From Psittacicella melopsittaci (GTDB lineage Bacteria > Pseudomonadota > Gammaproteobacteria > Enterobacterales > Psittacicellaceae): a DNA stretch of 47,044 nt. Made by a program: the position numbers and the translations under genes. The DNA lies in assembly GCF_003585925.1 (NCBI RefSeq), contig NZ_NRJH01000007.1, forward strand, positions 1 to 47,044, read 5' to 3'. The notes under the pieces are model-generated. The model saw nothing but the letters and a program-made list of their open reading frames with translations. It made no database searches and had not been told where the DNA came from. Below, in pieces: positions 44,747-47,044 of this stretch (the first letter of the stretch is position 1; each line of letters begins with the position of its first letter).

Positions 44747-45309
44747 GCTATTTGATTTGAAGCGATCACTTTTTGCTAGGAGAAAATGTTCCTTTTTTAG
44801 CAAAATAAAATAATAAAATTAGCCATAAATTGCGAAAAAAATAAAATCACTAAACAAGCAGAGAAAAGATAAACTACCTAAAAACAAAGAGATAGGCTTT
44901 TGTAAGCTAAGGCAATAGAAAAAGATAGGCTAAATTTTTTTAACAAAAATCTTCAAGAATTAACTTGTAAGAAAATGATCAAAAAAGCATAAGTTGCAAG
45001 CGTAAATGATCAGATCGCAAATGACAAGTTTTGATAAAAAATAGAGATAAAATTATCAAAGTTTTAGCTAGTTTTCAGGAAAATAATCAAAAAAGATAAG
45101 GTGATCAGATTTGCTAAGTTATGCTAGAAAGTGCAAAGAAAAGATAAAAGATGACAAAAACGAAAGGGTAAGTAAAGAGAAGTTTATTATTAAATTTACA
45201 AAAGTAAACGCAAATGCTAAAGGTTAACTGTATAGCAACAGTAAAGCTCAAAATAAATAATCGAGCTAAAGTGTTAAATAACGTAACACCAAAGCAAAAT
45301 TGAGACAGG

Positions 45310-45494
45310 AAAAAAGGAGTTGGCGAACCAACTCCTCACCTACTTTCTTCTCAGGAATGTTGCTCGCATGGCGCGAGATCAACATAGGTATCGATATGTA
45401 TTAATATCGATGTGCGGTAAGTTTCTAGGGGACAAGCGAACAATAGTGCTTCATTTTAGGAAAATATATTTATATTAACTAAATTAAATTGTTA
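45310..45494 (-). ncRNA. Candidate structured small RNA (~185 nt)
   Basis: Promoter TTGAAA-16-TATAGT (45501-45528) predicts a start near 45494; the 3' end is a textbook terminator GGAGTTGG-TTCG-CCAACTCC with six Ts (45310-45335). The AU-rich 5' part is followed by a GC-richer core with two hairpins: ATCGATA/TATCGAT (45390-45411) and ATGTTG-CTCGC/GCGAG-AT-CAACAT (45357-45385). A GTTCGC (about 45435) can also pair with GCGAGC. No reading frame with a ribosome site. It lies after the minus-strand gene ending at 45579, separated by its own promoter. Not recognised as 6S, SRP, RNase P, tmRNA or 5S. Confidence 0.6.
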
Positions 45495-45501
45495 AAGAGC
45501 A
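45486..45501 (-). promoter_or_regulatory. rrn-type boxA sequence
   Basis: TGCTCTTTAACAATTT on the minus strand, identical over 16 bases to the boxA region of E. coli rRNA operons, where NusB/S10 bind for antitermination. It overlaps the -10 and the predicted start of the RNA above, so only its 3' part may be transcribed from that promoter; transcripts from further upstream would carry it whole. No rRNA gene follows in the window. Confidence 0.6.
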
Positions 45502-45528
45502 CTATACCTAAACTACTTTCGATTTCAA
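45501..45528 (-). promoter_or_regulatory. Promoter of the 45310-45494 RNA
   Basis: -35 TTGAAA (45523-45528), 16-bp spacer, -10 TATAGT (45501-45506) on the minus strand. Confidence 0.6.
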
Positions 45529-45578
45529 TAATTTAAATTTTTCTTACTTGCTAAAGCCGTGCATTGTGGCTGTATCCC

Positions 45579-46493
45579 CTAAAAACATAAACTTAATTGC
45601 TGGTGCAGATGATTAACTAAAGAGTAATCACTCAGAGTTTTGCGTTGAAGAAAGTCTTGCACACTTAGTTGACTCTGACAAAACTGCCAAGCAATATCAT
45701 TTAATGGTTGGAGTGAAACTCCAGCAAAGGTTATTTGTTTAATCCATTCGAGGCAACAGTTATAGAGCTTACTGTTATCACCAAGATTACAAAAGCAATT
45801 AACTGCTCCTATTTTTCTAAAAAAGTCGAGACAGGCAATGGTTAAACCTATTGTTGCTCCTAAGAGAGTAAAGCGAATTAAATACTTGTCTACTTCAAGA
45901 AGAGTGTTTTGTGCTGTGTGATTAACTAGAGGCACGTCTTGAAGTTGAGCAAGGATACCTAAAGCCAGACGTTCTAGATACTTATGCCCAAGGGCTGGCT
46001 CTGAGGTATATAAATCAAATTGAGGAATAAATTCAAATACTTGACGTCCAGAACTATGACTGGAAAAGTCAAAGAAAAGCAGGGCAAACTCGATCTCATT
46101 TTTGCTGAGGGGTTGGAGGTTTTGCAGAAGAGGAGATCGTTGGTCAGTGCTTAGTTTGGCATATTTGCGAAGAAATACGAGATAGTCGTAGATGGTTGTT
46201 GCGAGTTCAAAACGAAATTCAGGGAATTTATTAAGCAAACAACCAGAACGCATATGCCGAATGTATAAACAAAACCATGAGGCTCTTACATAATAGCCAG
46301 CTGCATGGCAGGTTGTATTCTTAGTTACAGGATAAATACCTTTAGCATAGTAGTTAAGTGGCTTGACAGTATAGAAACTCGCATCTATCATGGCCTTTGC
46401 CACTGGGCATGTGTTAATGCCCGCAGTATACACCTGACGATAGAGTTCGTAATCTAAGGCCTCACAAACTTTATGGGGAAGATCAAGGGACAT
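45579..46493 (-). CDS. Hypothetical protein, cysteine-rich
   Basis: 304 residues with no family recognised. About fifteen cysteines are scattered (NTCPVA, TTCHAAGYY, FCLYIRHMRSGC, NCFCNLG, YNCCLEW), high for a cytoplasmic bacterial protein. One hydrophobic stretch near residues 210-225 (LLGATIGLTIACLDFF) could be a buried or membrane helix; no signal peptide. Codon use and AT content resemble the neighbours, the frame is long enough to be real, and a CRP-like site lies about 200 bp upstream. Tyr- and Leu-rich composition. No partner gene; monocistronic. The ribosome site is weak (TATCAGAATAAGCAGTT before the ATG). Confidence 0.65.
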   Translation of the reverse strand: MSLDLPHKVCEALDYELYRQVYTAGINTCPVAKAMIDASFYTVKPLNYYAKGIYPVTKNTTCHAAGYYVRASWFCLYIRHMRSGCLLNKFPEFRFELATTIYDYLVFLRKYAKLSTDQRSPLLQNLQPLSKNEIEFALLFFDFSSHSSGRQVFEFIPQFDLYTSEPALGHKYLERLALGILAQLQDVPLVNHTAQNTLLEVDKYLIRFTLLGATIGLTIACLDFFRKIGAVNCFCNLGDNSKLYNCCLEWIKQITFAGVSLQPLNDIAWQFCQSQLSVQDFLQRKTLSDYSLVNHLHQQLSLCF

Positions 46494-47044
46494 AACTGCT
46501 TATTCTGATATAACTAGAAATATAAAAAAAAGGAAAAATAACACTAGCCAGCAAAACACAATATTGAAGATCTAAACAGAAGAAGGCGTAGGTTATTTTT
46601 CCTGAGGAGGATTTGGGTTTTTTTTATTACTGATATCTATCTACTTATATTTTAATCTGTTTTGTCTAAATAAATATACTTTTGTTGCTGTTTTGTGTCA
46701 TGCGTCACACTTTTTTTGACGTCCTGGAAAAAACTCTCGATATTCTCGCGAATTTTATTTTGTTCGAAAATGGACAATTTAGCAAAAAACGCCTATTTTT
46801 GATCAAAGATGATCATTTTTGCGAAAAATCAGCTTTTTAAGTCCAAGCTTTAAAATATTTTTTCTTTACTTTTGCTAAAAAATGAAGTAAGAAATAAAAA
46901 ATAAATAAAGAGAAATTTTATTGTGAGATTAAGTTGGGGCTTGTCGTAATAGGATTGCGAGAAAAGGAAGAGAAAATATACGATTTGATCGGATACAGAT
47001 AGGTAATTTGAGTGTATACAAATAAGCAATATTAATGTATACAT
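46494..47044. other. Intergenic region to the window end
   Basis: AT-rich; contains a CRP-like site (46694-46709) and a TTTGATCAAAGATGATCA stretch near 46798 resembling the GATC-rich DNA of 44733-45115. No protein gene recognised; the minus-strand frame at the very end is low-complexity and unsupported. Confidence 0.5.
46694..46709. promoter_or_regulatory. CRP-like operator
   Basis: TGTGT-CATGCG-TCACA: one mismatch to the CRP consensus, followed by CTTTTTTTG as at the other two sites. About 200 bp upstream of the 46493 start. Confidence 0.55.

Larger units (their letters stand above)
44278..45578. other. 1.3-kb intergenic region with CRP and FNR sites and two RNA candidates
   Basis: Contains a minus-strand leader unit (44353-44635), perfect CRP-type and FNR-type operators (44692-44746), a stretch rich in TGATCA/GATC words (44757-45115), and a minus-strand RNA with its promoter (45310-45528). 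GATC-rich DNA recalls replication origins, but no DnaA boxes are seen. No protein of ordinary size. Confidence 0.65.

Noticed and set aside
44733..45115. GATC/TGATCA-rich stretch as an origin or methylation-controlled element
   Set aside because: Words are irregular and the DNA is very AT-rich; without DnaA boxes I do not call an origin.
45310..45494. 5S rRNA or 6S RNA identity
   Set aside because: Short similarities (CCATGCGAG, GTTCGC) occur, but the overall order of conserved blocks and end pairing does not fit.
1..47044. tRNA genes, insertion sequences, prophage genes
   Set aside because: No T-arm/anticodon pattern, transposase, integrase or phage structural protein was found on either strand by eye.

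Overview
The window reads as chromosomal DNA of an AT-rich gammaproteobacterium. The supporting signs are the split trp set trpE-trpG-trpD-trpCF-trpB-trpA, perfect CRP-type (TGTGA-N6-TCACA) and FNR-type (TTGAT-N4-ATCAA) operators, the gene repertoire (mioC, ribA, rimM, dnaQ, recX, hemC, miaB, hemN, lldD, pcnB, yejM-like) and several copies of the 9-mer AAGTGCGGT, the core of the Haemophilus-type DNA uptake sequence; one copy (33569-33577) is followed by the expected AT-rich tail. I infer an unusual member of, or relative of, the Pasteurellales. This rests on gene content and motifs, not on a marker gene.

Layout. Position 1-927 is the 3' part of a type I restriction specificity gene. Minus-strand genes for a sodium:amino-acid symporter and alanine dehydrogenase follow. 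After a 1.45 kb intergenic stretch come mioC and a tandem cluster of four small secreted paralogues (5798-7767). A plus-strand operon dnaQ-ribA-rimM runs 7921-10835. The complete trp operon lies on the minus strand at 11348-17951, behind a recognisable promoter and a leader terminator. Then come hemC-recX-yejM(TM only), a PAP2 phosphatase and miaB (all minus), a UbiH-family hydroxylase (plus), and two tandem DOPA-dioxygenase-like genes (minus). hemN, lldD and a 7.2 kb gene whose N-terminus is poly(A) polymerase I (plus) follow. Two more hsdS genes and a lone hypothetical gene (minus) close the window.

Coordination. hemC and hemN are two steps of haem synthesis, hemN being the oxygen-independent one, and lldD feeds lactate electrons into respiration. 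Together with FNR- and CRP-type sites this fits a facultative lifestyle. The symporter and alanine dehydrogenase plausibly form an amino-acid uptake and deamination pair. Almost every transcription unit ends in a well-formed intrinsic terminator, many built on the same AGTCCTC/GAGGACT stem.

Most notable. (1) Several promoter-to-terminator units without a protein, the best being a ~385-nt structured RNA at about 31454-31838 with a 15-nt motif repeated twice, and a ~185-nt RNA at 45310-45494 that starts at an rrn-type boxA sequence. (2) A 2,406-residue poly(A) polymerase fusion and a DnaQ with a ~280-residue acidic N-terminal extension. (3) A YejM/PbgA protein reduced to its membrane domain. 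(4) hsdS genes in which one target-recognition domain occupies different positions. (5) Pyrimidine-rich sense-strand tracts recurring upstream of promoters. No tRNA, rRNA, CRISPR array, transposase or prophage gene was recognised.
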